A stretch of DNA of 64,000 nt from Pseudoalteromonas ostreae (GTDB lineage: Bacteria; Pseudomonadota; Gammaproteobacteria; Enterobacterales; Alteromonadaceae), in assembly GCF_018069805.1 (NCBI RefSeq), contig NZ_JAGPYN010000010.1, positions 117,425-181,424 of the forward strand, given 5' to 3'. The notes under the pieces are model-generated. The model searched no databases and was not told the origin of the DNA. It saw only the letters and a program-made list of their open reading frames with translations. Numbering within the stretch: the first letter of the stretch is position 1; each line of letters opens with the position of its first letter. Of this stretch, positions 9,021-19,700 are shown piece after piece. Both the position numbers and the translations under genes were made by a program.

Positions 9021-10625
9021 TTACAGTAGTGCCAACTTCTTTGATCTGTCAGCATCTATCAAAAGCTCATGGTGGTCTTCATAGAGCTTTTTCACAACCT
9101 CTAATGCTATTTTTAAACACTCATCCCTTTTTTGAATGGCAACATCATGAGTTATTTCCTTAACACCATGAACGATTTTGCTTCTTTCTGTATAGAACTT
9201 AACTATCTTACTTTGGATTTCCAATCGTTCTTCCTGAGCTTCCGCAAGTAGTTTCGCAATGGAAACCGATATCCTATAGCTTAGCTCAGCATTTCCTCCG
9301 AATAGGTTTTCCCAAGCTATGATTGCATCAATAAAGCCATCAATTGGATTCATTCTTTCATTAATAGATGAAAGGATTCGTCTTATTGCTAATCGAATTT
9401 TTTCATCATTACTTTCATTTACCAGTTTTGACCAATAGATTACCGCTTCCATCTCGTTATGTTTTAGCAAGTAATGAGGCATTGGTGAACGGGCTCTGTG
9501 GCTCCAGGACATACTTGTACCTTGGCTGAGAGGATCAAAAACCAACGTCCACGCTTGTGTTATTCCTATTGGAGGACTTCTATCGATAGCTAGTGCAAGT
9601 GTGAAAGATAGGTTTTCTTTCGCTTTCTCTAGTTGCTTTCTTGCCTGTTCTAGCTCAGGAGGCCATCGGTTATTATCATCTTGCGGACCCAATTTTACTT
9701 TATAGGGATATTTATACTCCAATAACAACCCCAACACTTTGTTTTCACCCCCTAACGTAGATGGCCTGGCCTCATTAGGTAGTAATGACAATATCTCATC
9801 GTTGTATGCTCGTAGCTTTCCGCTTTCGATGTCCATTTCAGAAAAATCATCAAAGCCGACATTATGGAAACCTACGAAAGCAGGAACTTCAATTTGATTT
9901 CCCTCGCCAATCTCTCGAAGCATTTGAATTGTTTCCTCGACAGCCGAAAGAAGAGCCTGCTGTGAAATCTCGCCTCGGAGTTTCATCAGCTCATAAGCGT
10001 TCGCGACAAGTGTGTCTGGAAAAACAGCTAGTTGAATACCTCCCCCTCTACCTGAAGAAGCCATATACTGGCAATGTGTATCCATATCATTTTCACCAAC
10101 GTTAGTGAAAAGTTTCGACATGGAAACATCATTCATGATGGCGTCAATTAAAACGCCACGCTCTTCCAACTTATAAGTTAATGAGCTTAAATGTGAAAAT
10201 GTGTTTATAAATAAATGGCTATTTGATGGAAGCTTTATTAAGAATAGAGGGTAAATTTCTAAAGCAATTTTTGAGGCTGATTTAACCAGTGGATCTTCAC
10301 TTAAAGGTTCGGCCTTTCCCCCGCCTAAGTTCTCATGCCAGACATTAAATATATGCCTTTCATCTTGTAATATTTGTGGAAGTGTATGGAAAACAGAAAA
10401 ATCCACATCACCTTGGTCAATCCCTTGCATTCGTAATTGCCGACATATCCCAATAAAACTATTAAGTATTTCAGCTCTATCAGCATCCAATTCATATCGA
10501 CCTTCGCACACTTCGATGGCCTGATCTTCCTCAAGATTCAGGATAAAATGAAGGATTTTATGGCCCATGTTTTTAACGAAAAGAGGGATATTTATAGTTG
10601 GCATATTTCCATTCTCTGCTTCCAT
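9021..10625 (-). CDS. Apea-like HEPN domain protein, putative defence ribonuclease
   Basis: 534-aa protein read from ATG 10625 (MEAENGNMPTINIPLF), with AGGTG six bases upstream; ATG 10604 is an alternative. The first 350 residues are unrecognised mixed alpha/beta sequence. The C-terminal 130 residues are all-helical: AELSYRISVSIAKLL, then EIQSKIVKFYTERSKIVHG and a final helix. RSKIVH (about residues 481-486) fits the HEPN catalytic motif Rx4H, and the layout resembles the Apea-like HEPN family that includes the single-gene anti-phage protein ApeA. Nuclease and defence function are inference. The gene follows a GTTAGGT half-site directly, and its stop is 9 bases from an attC R''-like core interrupted by intron copy B, so it looks like an integron cassette. 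An RNA-processing role or an inactive HEPN cannot be excluded. Confidence 0.75.
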   Translation of the reverse strand: MEAENGNMPTINIPLFVKNMGHKILHFILNLEEDQAIEVCEGRYELDADRAEILNSFIGICRQLRMQGIDQGDVDFSVFHTLPQILQDERHIFNVWHENLGGGKAEPLSEDPLVKSASKIALEIYPLFLIKLPSNSHLFINTFSHLSSLTYKLEERGVLIDAIMNDVSMSKLFTNVGENDMDTHCQYMASSGRGGGIQLAVFPDTLVANAYELMKLRGEISQQALLSAVEETIQMLREIGEGNQIEVPAFVGFHNVGFDDFSEMDIESGKLRAYNDEILSLLPNEARPSTLGGENKVLGLLLEYKYPYKVKLGPQDDNNRWPPELEQARKQLEKAKENLSFTLALAIDRSPPIGITQAWTLVFDPLSQGTSMSWSHRARSPMPHYLLKHNEMEAVIYWSKLVNESNDEKIRLAIRRILSSINERMNPIDGFIDAIIAWENLFGGNAELSYRISVSIAKLLAEAQEERLEIQSKIVKFYTERSKIVHGVKEITHDVAIQKRDECLKIALEVVKKLYEDHHELLIDADRSKKLALL

Positions 10626-10632
10626 TGCGCGC

Positions 10633-10639
10633 ACCTAAC
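10633..10639 (-). other. attC-like R' half-site before the HEPN gene
   Basis: On the minus strand TTGTTAGGTGCGCGCA precedes the ATG at 10625; GTTAGGT fits the attC R' core GTTRRRY and equals the complement of the ACCTAA found after the same gene's stop, as expected for one cassette. I could not find the partner R'' half further upstream. Confidence 0.4.
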
Positions 10640-10644
10640 AATTT

Positions 10645-10825
10645 AATAGTGCGCTCATCGCGCATATTTCTGCCGACGCTACGCTCATTTTTCTACATTA
10701 TATAGTTTTAACAAATAACCTAAGGTATTACTATCACTAAGTTTTCTAAAACTTTAAAGAAAAGTTAAATAGAACAATATGCGCTCGGCGCTCATTTTCA
10801 TGAATATATGCGCAAAGAGCAGTTT
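10645..10825. repeat. GCGC-rich imperfect palindromes in the gene-free stretch before the HEPN gene
   Basis: Two similar blocks, TGCGCTCATCGCGCATAT (from about 10650) and ATATGCGCTCGGCGCTCAT (from about 10778), each self-complementary in part, lie in an otherwise AT-rich 260-bp region with no convincing gene. They could be REP-like elements, operators or remnants of attC structure. Apart from these blocks I see nothing in 10640-10900. Confidence 0.35.
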
Positions 10826-10900
10826 AACCAATCTATTAACGACGATATTTAGCCAGTATCAATGACCGATTATCGCTCATAGTTGCCATTGAAGCTTATA

Positions 10901-10938
10901 AAAACAAAAAAGAGCAAAGCTTTCACTTTACTCTTTTC
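10901..10938 (-). terminator. Terminator of the leftward helicase/CvfB unit
   Basis: On the minus strand GAGTAAAG-TGAAAG-CTTTGCTC is followed by TTTTTTGTTTT. It lies beyond the heptamer repeat, so that repeat is transcribed as part of the 3' untranslated region. Confidence 0.8.
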
Positions 10939-10952
10939 TATATCATTTTAAA

Positions 10953-11847
<895 letters not shown>

Positions 11848-11849
11848 AA

Positions 11850-13178
11850 TTATTCCTGTTCTGGCTTTTTACGACGGCGCATTGGTGCATCACCATCAAT
11901 ATTAAGAGGGGCTTTGATTGGCGCTTGTGGCTTTTTAGGTTTTGCTTTGCGTTTAGTCACAGCTTTTACTTTAGGCTTTACATTTTCTTGTGCTTTAGCC
12001 CATGTTGCATCAGGTTTTGGTTCGCGTAAACCTTTAAACTTACCTTTTAACCCTGCAACGGTATGAAACTCAAGTTCATCATTTAAGAATGATTTAATTG
12101 CTTTATAGCTTAACCAATCTTTAGGACCGACCAGTGAAATAGCGGTACCTTTAAAGCCAGCTCGACCAGTACGACCAATACGATGCACATACTCTTCAGC
12201 GTGTTTAGGTAAATCAAAATTGATTACATGAGTTACGCTTAGTAAATCAAGACCACGAGAGGCAACATCGGTGGTTATTAAAATTTTAAAGTTTTCACGG
12301 CTAAAGCCGTCCATGATATCTAAACGTTTATTTTGTGCTAAATCACCTGCTAATGCTTGGGCTTTAAAACCTTTAGCATTAAGTGATTTGCTTAAACGGC
12401 TGGTATCTGTTCGAGTCGCTGTAAATATAATGCATTGCCCGACCTCATCTTGCTTTAAAAAATGCTCAAGCAGCGCTTCTTTATGATCAAGGTGATCTGC
12501 TAAATATAAGCTTTGTTTAATATCTGAATGTTGTTCGTTAGCCGCACTAAGGGTAATTTGTTTTGGCTTTTTCAGTAAATTACGTGATAACGCATCGACT
12601 TGTGCATGATCCAGTGTCGCTGAAAACAATAATGTTTGGCGCAGGCGATGATCTGCTTGCTCGTTGATCATCTTTAACTGTGCAGTAAAACCTAAATCTA
12701 AAATACGGTCAGCTTCATCAAAAATAAGTAACTCAAGGCCACTTAATTGTAATGAACGCTGAGTTAAGTGATCGGCTAATCGCCCTGGTGTAGCAATAAC
12801 AAATTGCGGGTCGTTACGCAGTGCTTTAATTTGATCATTAAAGTTCTCACCGCCTAATATTTTCACCGCTTTAATATTAGTACCTGCAATTAGCAGGCGA
12901 AGTTGGGTAAATACTTGGGTCGCCAGTTCACGAGTAGGCGCCACAATAAGCACACGAGGATCACGTTTACTGAGCGCCTTTTGTTTCATAACCCGTTGAA
13001 CAGCAGGTAATAAAAATGCCAAGGTTTTGCCCGACCCAGTTTTAGACTGGGCGAAAATGTCATGGCCTGCCAGTGCGGTGGGCACTGCATGGGCCTGAAT
13101 ATCAGTGGGCTGGGTGATCCCTTGATGCGCTAATTGTGTTTCAAGGCGAGTATCAATCCCAAGATCAGTAAAATGCAA
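11850..13178 (-). CDS. DEAD-box ATP-dependent RNA helicase
   Basis: RhlE/SrmB-like RNA helicase of about 442 aa. Q-motif region GITQPTDIQ, Walker A QSKTGSGKT, APTRELA, TPGR, DEAD, SAT, and C-terminal HRIGRTGR are all present in order, followed by a basic lysine/proline-rich tail (KPKVKAVTKRKAKPKKPQ) that probably binds RNA. I place the start at TTG 13178 (LHFTDLGIDTRL), preceded by GGAG nine bases upstream and matching the usual family N-terminus; TTG 13202 would add eight residues. The RNA substrate cannot be inferred; roles in ribosome assembly or mRNA decay are common for the family. Cotranscribed with the CvfB-like gene. Confidence 0.93.
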   Translation of the reverse strand: MHFTDLGIDTRLETQLAHQGITQPTDIQAHAVPTALAGHDIFAQSKTGSGKTLAFLLPAVQRVMKQKALSKRDPRVLIVAPTRELATQVFTQLRLLIAGTNIKAVKILGGENFNDQIKALRNDPQFVIATPGRLADHLTQRSLQLSGLELLIFDEADRILDLGFTAQLKMINEQADHRLRQTLLFSATLDHAQVDALSRNLLKKPKQITLSAANEQHSDIKQSLYLADHLDHKEALLEHFLKQDEVGQCIIFTATRTDTSRLSKSLNAKGFKAQALAGDLAQNKRLDIMDGFSRENFKILITTDVASRGLDLLSVTHVINFDLPKHAEEYVHRIGRTGRAGFKGTAISLVGPKDWLSYKAIKSFLNDELEFHTVAGLKGKFKGLREPKPDATWAKAQENVKPKVKAVTKRKAKPKKPQAPIKAPLNIDGDAPMRRRKKPEQE

Positions 13179-13285
13179 AGTGTGTTTCTCCAAAATGAGC
13201 AATTTGTTTGGGTATAAATAATTTCGCTATTATAGCGCAGTCCCGAGTGCGGCTAACAGTAAAAAGCCAATTATCACTGCTTTTT

Positions 13286-13313
13286 TTGCATTTAATTAGA
13301 AAAAGCGTAAAAT
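13286..13313 (+). promoter_or_regulatory. Probable sigma-70 promoter of trhO
   Basis: TTGCAT at 13286-13291 and TAAAAT at 13308-13313 with a 16-base spacer, 80 bases before the trhO start. The long leader (13320-13393) contains GGATTTACGATTCGGTTACC with no obvious riboswitch. Confidence 0.45.
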
Positions 13314-13393
13314 ACGCGCCCTCAATATGTATTATGCGCCGGATTTACGATTCGGTTACCGCCAATAACGGCTAAAGCAAAATAGGAATCACC

Positions 13394-14401
13394 ATGACTG
13401 CTGTCCATAAAGACAATGTAACCAGCGAGCACTTTGTTGTATGTGCACTTTATAAGTTTGTTTCTTTACCTGAATACGAAGCTCTACGCCAACCATTGTT
13501 AGATGTGATGGAGGCCAATGAAGTACGTGGTACTTTATTAATTGCCGCAGAAGGTATCAACGGCACAGTTTCTGCCAAGCGTGAAGGCATTGACAACCTT
13601 TTAAGCTGGTTAGACAGCCAACCAAGCCTTGATAACATTGTTAGCAAAGAATCATTTGATGATGAATGCCCGTTTTACCGTACTAAGGTAAAACTAAAAA
13701 AAGAAATCGTTACAATGGGTGTTGAAGGTGTAGACCCATTAAAAGTGGTTGGCAGTTATGTAAAACCACAAGATTGGAATGCATTGATCTCAGATCCAGA
13801 GGTTATTTTAGTTGATACCCGTAACGATTATGAAATCGAAATTGGTACTTTTCAAAACGCAGTAGACCCAAATACTAAAACATTCCGCGAGTTTCCGCAG
13901 TGGGCAAAAGAAAACCTCGATCCGAGCAAACACAAAAAAGTAGCTATGTTTTGTACTGGTGGTATTCGCTGTGAAAAATCAACAGCTTACATGAAAGAGC
14001 AAGGTTTTGAAGATGTGTACCATCTTGAAGGCGGTATTTTAAAATACTTAGAAGAAGTGCCTAAAGAAGAAACCATGTGGGAAGGTGAGTGCTTTGTATT
14101 TGATAACCGCGTAGCGGTAGATCACGACTTGCAAAAGGGTTCATACGATCAGTGTCATGCGTGTCGTATGCCAATCACTGAAGACGAAAAGTTAAAAGCC
14201 GAATACATGGAAGGCGTTTCGTGCCATCACTGTATTGATGATGTGACCGACGAACAAAGAGCACGATTTGCTGAACGTCAAAAGCAAATTGAATTAGCGC
14301 AAGCTCGCGGTGAAGGCCATATTGGCAACGAAGCCCAAGCCGTTTTACAAAAGCGTAAAGAGGCTAAAAAAGCGCAAAAAGACGCACAACGTAACAAGTA
14401 A
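13394..14401 (+). CDS. trhO: tRNA uridine(34) hydroxylase (rhodanese family)
   Basis: YceA/TrhO, which hydroxylates wobble U34 in tRNA in an oxygen-dependent reaction as the first step to cmo5U/mcmo5U. The 335-aa product has an N-terminal acylphosphatase-like domain ([40 protein letters not shown]), a central rhodanese domain with the catalytic Cys in [15 protein letters not shown] (about residues 187-192), and a C-terminal cysteine-rich segment (CHACRMPIT...CHHCIDD) that may bind metal. The charged tail [14 protein letters not shown] is typical. AGGA lies six bases upstream of the ATG. Monocistronic, with its own promoter and terminator. Confidence 0.95.
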   Translation: MTAVHKDNVTSEHFVVCALYKFVSLPEYEALRQPLLDVMEANEVRGTLLIAAEGINGTVSAKREGIDNLLSWLDSQPSLDNIVSKESFDDECPFYRTKVKLKKEIVTMGVEGVDPLKVVGSYVKPQDWNALISDPEVILVDTRNDYEIEIGTFQNAVDPNTKTFREFPQWAKENLDPSKHKKVAMFCTGGIRCEKSTAYMKEQGFEDVYHLEGGILKYLEEVPKEETMWEGECFVFDNRVAVDHDLQKGSYDQCHACRMPITEDEKLKAEYMEGVSCHHCIDDVTDEQRARFAERQKQIELAQARGEGHIGNEAQAVLQKRKEAKKAQKDAQRNK

Positions 14402-14433
14402 TTTAGTCGAGCGAATACTATCTATCCTCTTAT

Positions 14434-14465
14434 AAAGCCTCAGTATTGCTTGGGGCTTTTTTAAA
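14434..14465 (+). terminator. trhO terminator
   Basis: AAAGCCTCA...TTGGGGCTTTTTT: AAAGCC(C/T) pairs with GGGGCTTT around a short loop and runs into a T tract ending about 14465. Confidence 0.7.
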
Positions 14466-14579
14466 GGCAAACTAGATTGAATAAACTTTAATCCTTACAG
14501 GTCAACAGATCTGAAGTTATTTTTAAATCATCACGTTTTTATTACACGATAACAGTCCCAATTCACTAGGTAATGCATA

Positions 14580-15110
14580 ATGTTTCGAATCATCTTAATC
14601 TTTGCAGCTATGCTGCTCTCATCTAATTCTTTTGCTGCAAGTACAGCGCAAGAACTTTTTTCAACAATAAATTTGCGCTTGAGTTACATGGAAGATGTTG
14701 CGCTTTATAAGAGTAACAATAACCAAGCTATTGAAGATAAAGAACGTGAGTTAATTGTTATTAACAATGCAAGTTTGTCAGCTGAAAAACAAGGCCTAAA
14801 CAAAGAAAGTGTCATCGCGTTTTTTCGTGCCCAAATATCGGCAGCTAAAGCTATACAATATAGATACCGCGCTGACTTGCTTAGTAAGCCAACGGATAAA
14901 GAGCCTAGAAATTTAGATACTGTGATTCGCCCTGCACTGATAAAGCTAGGGAAAGATATCAATATTGAACTTACACAGTATTTACGTAATGGAGGCGTTT
15001 TTTCACAGCAAGAATTTAACGTTTTTGAACGCACACTAAATTCTCGATATTTAACACGCGCAGACAAAGAGATGTTATTTAACGCCTTAATTGAAATCAG
15101 GCTTCAATAA
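14580..15110 (+). CDS. aroQ: Secreted gamma-class chorismate mutase
   Basis: 176-aa exported enzyme converting chorismate to prephenate. A cleavable signal peptide is clear (MFRIILIFAAMLLSSNSFAAS, cut after FAA). The mature part has the AroQ-gamma helices: INLRLSYMEDVALYKSNNNQAIED (catalytic Arg and Lys), then NKESVIAFFRAQISAAKAIQYRYRADLL (the AKAIQY motif with substrate-contacting Gln/Arg). Such periplasmic mutases occur in several gammaproteobacteria and their purpose outside the cytoplasm is unsettled. It is alone here, not linked to other aromatic genes. The start follows GGTAA weakly; no competing start fits the signal peptide. Confidence 0.85.
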   Translation: MFRIILIFAAMLLSSNSFAASTAQELFSTINLRLSYMEDVALYKSNNNQAIEDKERELIVINNASLSAEKQGLNKESVIAFFRAQISAAKAIQYRYRADLLSKPTDKEPRNLDTVIRPALIKLGKDINIELTQYLRNGGVFSQQEFNVFERTLNSRYLTRADKEMLFNALIEIRLQ

Positions 15111-15187
15111 TATAAATTTTTATACTAGTAGATAAGCGTGTTAACACGGTGATGTTTTTATTAAATCACCATGTAAACATGCCAACT

Positions 15188-15529
15188 TTAGATTAAAGTT
15201 ATTAAATGCGCTTCGGCGGCATTGGTGAGCTGTTCAGGAGTCATGTCTTTAGCGTTATCTACAGCAATAGTACATTGCTCTAATGTATACGTATCTTTTT
15301 TATACAAAAAATTCAGCGGCTCACACCCTTCTTCTTTAGCTTTTGCTGATGTCCAATAGACGGCTGAAAATTCAACATTGCCATGTTCGTAAGACTCAAC
15401 GTTAACTTCTCCATTGTTATCGAATTGTAGTTGCTTAGAAAGCTGTTCACTAATGTTGATCAGGTTAACCAAAAATACGGCTTCTTGGTGTGTAATACCA
15501 TGTATATCGGTAAATTTTTGCTTAAACAT
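15188..15529 (-). CDS. Small hypothetical protein
   Basis: 113-aa protein with no signal peptide or membrane segment and no family I recognise. It is acidic and probably cytoplasmic: MFKQKFTDIHGITHQEAVFL, then a central VESYEHGNVEFSAVYWTSAKAKEEG stretch. AGGA lies five bases upstream of its ATG, supporting translation. It stands alone between the chorismate mutase and the RND pair, opposite to both. Reality is supported by the ribosome binding site and by codon usage like its neighbours; function unknown. Confidence 0.7.
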   Translation of the reverse strand: MFKQKFTDIHGITHQEAVFLVNLINISEQLSKQLQFDNNGEVNVESYEHGNVEFSAVYWTSAKAKEEGCEPLNFLYKKDTYTLEQCTIAVDNAKDMTPEQLTNAAEAHLITLI

Positions 15530-15690
15530 AATTGTCCTATTAAATATAAACTAGCAGGATAGACTCTAATAAAAATTATTGCTGCATACTATACCTGTTT
15601 GATCACTTACTCAAAAGTACTTAGCATTAATTACACTGCTATAGTTATTCACCAGTTACTTCCCCTATTAGGGTATTTCAACGTATTGTT

Positions 15691-15719
15691 TTGACAGTTA
15701 ATCGAACTAGACTTTTTAT
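15691..15719 (+). promoter_or_regulatory. Possible promoter of the RND efflux operon
   Basis: TTGACA at 15691-15696 and TTTTAT at 15714-15719 with a 17-base spacer, 60 bases before the adaptor gene. The -10 is imperfect. No regulator gene lies next to the pump. Confidence 0.4.
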
Positions 15720-15780
15720 TGATCAAAACACTGTTACACTGCGTGCCATAATGGAAATAATAATTAATTAGGTGATCTTT

Positions 15781-16797
15781 TTGAAATTACGAGTTCTTTT
15801 AGTCAGTGTTTTTATTACTTGTTCAGCGGTAATGCCCTCGGCATTTGCTGCTAATGTAATTGTTGAACCTGTTGTGATGGAACGTGCAAAAGAGCAAGTT
15901 CAAGTGGTTGGTAATGCAGAAGCTATTCGCTCTGTTATCCTCTACTCAGCAGTGGGGGATAAAGTCACGGCTGTGCATTTTAAACCCGGTGATCAGGTAA
16001 CCGCAGGAGCTATTTTATTAGAGCTCGATTCACGCAGACAAAAAGCGGCGCTTAATGAAGCGAAAATAAAGCTTGCAGATAGTGAACGAATACAAACACG
16101 TTTACAGCAAAGTCATGCTAAAGGCGCGGTGCCAAAAAGTGATCTAGATGATGCAAAAACTGTGTATGAGTTAGCTAAGGTTGCGGTGACTAAAGCCGAA
16201 ACCGAATTAGAAGATCGCCAAGTGCGAGCGCCTTTTAGTGGCACCATGGGGTTAACGGATGTCGAAGTTGGCGATCGAATTACCACTCAAACAGCCATCG
16301 CCAGTATTGATGATACTCGTTCGTTATACATTAATTTTAATGCACCAGAGTCGGCTATTACAATGCTTAGAACAAGCGGTAATGTGACTGTGATGCCGTG
16401 GCAAGGAAGCGATGCGATAAATGCGCAAGTCGCTTATCTTGACTCACGCATTGATCCACAAACACGTACGCTGCGTGTCAAAGCAAAACTGGATAATGCA
16501 CAAGCACAATTTTTACCGGGTATGAGTTTTAGAGTACATATTGAGGTATTAGGGCAGAGTTTAGTTGCAGTGCCTGAAGCTGCGCTTTTATGGGGGGCAA
16601 CCGGCCCCTATGTATGGAAAAGCGTTGAGCAAAAGGCAACGCGCGTTGATGTTAAAATTCAGCAACGTTTAGCGGGTCGTTTGCTTGTATCTGGGCCTTT
16701 AAACGAAGGCGATATCTTGGTCGTTGAAGGTGTACAACGTTTACGCCCAGCGCAAGAGCTTAATTATATCAAGCCGCTTGCAGTAGCGCAGGAGTAG
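15781..16797 (+). CDS. RND efflux periplasmic adaptor subunit (membrane fusion protein)
   Basis: Links an inner-membrane RND pump to an outer-membrane channel. About 338 aa from TTG 15781: AGGTGA is correctly spaced for this TTG, while GTG 15772 lies inside that ribosome binding site. Signal peptide MKLRVLLVSVFITCSAVMPSAFA. The lipoyl/barrel-sandwich halves (SAVGDKVTAVHFKPGDQVTAGAILLELDSR and EDRQVRAPFSGTMGLTDVEVGDRI) flank a short alpha-helical hairpin (residues about 85-140), then beta-barrel and membrane-proximal domains. The stop is 2 bases before the pump gene. The short hairpin resembles MdtA/MexH-type adaptors of the HAE1 group. Substrate unknown. Confidence 0.93.
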   Translation: MKLRVLLVSVFITCSAVMPSAFAANVIVEPVVMERAKEQVQVVGNAEAIRSVILYSAVGDKVTAVHFKPGDQVTAGAILLELDSRRQKAALNEAKIKLADSERIQTRLQQSHAKGAVPKSDLDDAKTVYELAKVAVTKAETELEDRQVRAPFSGTMGLTDVEVGDRITTQTAIASIDDTRSLYINFNAPESAITMLRTSGNVTVMPWQGSDAINAQVAYLDSRIDPQTRTLRVKAKLDNAQAQFLPGMSFRVHIEVLGQSLVAVPEAALLWGATGPYVWKSVEQKATRVDVKIQQRLAGRLLVSGPLNEGDILVVEGVQRLRPAQELNYIKPLAVAQE

Positions 16798-16799
16798 GT

Positions 16800-19700
16800 A
16801 TGAAACAACAACCTATGATGCAAGATCTCCCTTCAATGGCCATTCGCCGCCCAGTGCTTATAGTAGTACTTAATTTACTGATCATTATTGCGGGTATTGC
16901 GGCCATTGCCGGGGTTGAAGTTCGTGAACTGCCTGATGTTGATACGCCAAGGATCACGGTGTCGGCTTCATTTCCTGGGGGCTCTCCAGAGACTGTTGAT
17001 ACCGAAGTAACCAGTAAACTTGAAGGGGCGGTAGCCCGCGTAAGTGGTGTAAAAACCATTCGCGCACAAAGTGAAGAAGGCAACGCACGGATTGTTGTTG
17101 AGTTTCGTGCTGGTGTTGATCTTGATGATGCGGCAAACGAAACTCGTGAGTCGGTAGCTCGTGTACAGCGTGAGTTACCTGAAGAAGTTGAGCGCGTTTC
17201 TATTATCAAGGCTGATAATGATGCAGAGGCGGTTGTATCTCTGACCGTATCAAGCGATACCATAGCCCTTGAAGCGCTGACTGAACTGGTTGAGGTTGAT
17301 TTAGCACCGCAATTTTTAACGATTCCAGGTGTGGCCGATGTACGTTTAAATGGTGACCGAAAACGTGTTTTACGGGTGCGAATTGATCCACTTAAATTAA
17401 CCAGTTTTAATTTAACCGTTCCTGATGTAGCTCAAGTACTGCGCCAAGCGCCATTTGACGTACCGGCCGGTAGTTTGAAATCGACGGATCAACAAATTAT
17501 AGTGCGCGCAGATGCAACCTCAGTTACCGCTGAGCAAGTGGCCGATATTATTATTCGTGATGGTACGCGTATTGGTGATATTGCGGCGGTGTATTTTGGT
17601 CCTGCGGATCCTCGCTCTATGGTGCGCTTAAACGGCCAGGCAGTGATTGGCATGGAAGTTATACGTCAAGCACAGTCAAATACCATTGAAATATCTGACG
17701 AAGTATTAAGTTTATTAGCAAAAATGCAAACGCGTTTTCCGGAACTAAAATTTACTTTAACTTCCGATGATGCACAATTTATCAGGAGCTCAGTTGATGA
17801 GGTGATTTACTCACTGGTGTTAACTGTGCTGCTGGTGATCATTACATTGTGGGTATTTATCGGCTCTTGGCGCGCGACTTTAGTGCCTGCATTTGCAATT
17901 CCTGTTGCCTTGGTTGGTTCATTAGCGTTGATATGGGCACTGGGTTTTTCAATCAATATACTTACTTTGCTGGCATTAGTGTTAGCAACGGGGCTGATTG
18001 TTGATGATGCGATTGTGGTCAGCGAAAACATTCAACGTCAACGCGGTTTAGGCCTTGGCCGTCGTGCTGCAGCGGTAATTGGCACGCGAGAAGTGTTTTT
18101 TGCCGTTGTCGCAACGACAGCGGTGTTAGCGGCGGTATTTGTTCCTATCGCGTTTTTACCCTCAACAGCAGGACGATTATTTAGGGAGTTTGGTGGGGTA
18201 CTTGCGGGAGCGGTGATCATTTCAAGTTTTGTAGCGCTTTCATTAGTGCCAGCGCTCACCTCAAAACTAAAACTCAAACAAGGTGGTAAACACCCATTTG
18301 CTAAAATAGGTCATTGGCTTGCTCATATTTATACCAAAACCATTCATTGGGTGCTTGATCATGCATGGCTTACGTTTATAGCTAGTATATTAATCGCTGC
18401 GGGTTCGGGTGCTTTGTATCTCAATTTAGATAATGAATTACTGCCTTCAGAAGACCGCGGAAAAATACGTATCTTTGCTCGGGGTCCTGATGGTGTTGGT
18501 TTGAACTTTATGGACCGTCAAGCAATGCAAATGGAAGATATTTTGCTGCCGTATGTGCAAAGCGGCGAAATTGAATCTATTTATACCGTTGTAGGACAGT
18601 GGGATCCAAATATTGTGTTTATTACCGTGCCTTTAAAACACTGGGATGAGCGTCATTTTTCACAGCAAGAGATCATTAATAAAATTCGAGGTCCGCTGGG
18701 TAATATTCCTGGGGCGGCAGGTTATCCGTCTGGGTCAAATAGTTTAAATTTACGCGGTCAAGGTGGCGGTATTGAGTTGGCACTATTAGGACAAGATTAC
18801 CTACAGATTTATAAGGCCGCACAAGATTTTGCCGCACAGGTTGAGCGGACTATCCCGTCGATTGACAATGTGCGTATTTCATATCAGCCATCACAGCCGC
18901 AATTGCGCATTAATATTGATAGACGCCGTGCAGAGGAGTTAGGGGTATCGCTGAGCGATATAGCAATCACCTTGCGTGCGGCGATAAATGGCGATGATAT
19001 TGCAGATTTAAATATTGGTGACCAATCTGTACCCATTATACTGCAAGCACAAAATCAAACCATTAAAGATCCCAGTGATCTCGCTAATTTATATATCAGT
19101 GCAAATAACGGTCAGTTAGTACCACTGAGTAGCGTTGCAACCATTACAGAAGAAGGTGTTGCCGCCGAGCTTGAACGCCATGCACAGCGTCGTGCCATCG
19201 AGCTTGATATGGAATTGCCAGCGGACATGAGTATTGCACAGCTGGTATCGAAATTACGTGATATTTCAGAGCAAACGCTACCAAGTGGCATTAGCTTGGC
19301 ATTTAAAGGTGAAGCTTTAACCTTTGAAGAAACTTCTAACGAAGTATTTATCACTTATATACTGGCATTTTTAATCGTATTTTTAGTATTAGCCGCACAG
19401 TTTGAAAATGTTAATAGTGCCGTGGTGGTGATGGTAACTGTGCCGTTTGGTATTACATCAGCAATCTTAGCGCTGTATTTAACCGGTACTTCGTTAAATA
19501 TTTACTCGCAAATAGGTTTGGTGATGTTAATTGGTTTAATCGCGAAAAACGCGATTTTGTTAGTTGAATTTGCTGACCAATTGCGCGACCAAGGTTTAAC
19601 CGTGCGTAAAGCAGTAGAGCAAGCAGCATTAGTGCGTTTAAGACCAATTACCATGACCTTGATATCAACCTTACTAGGAGCACTGCCGCTGATATTATCA

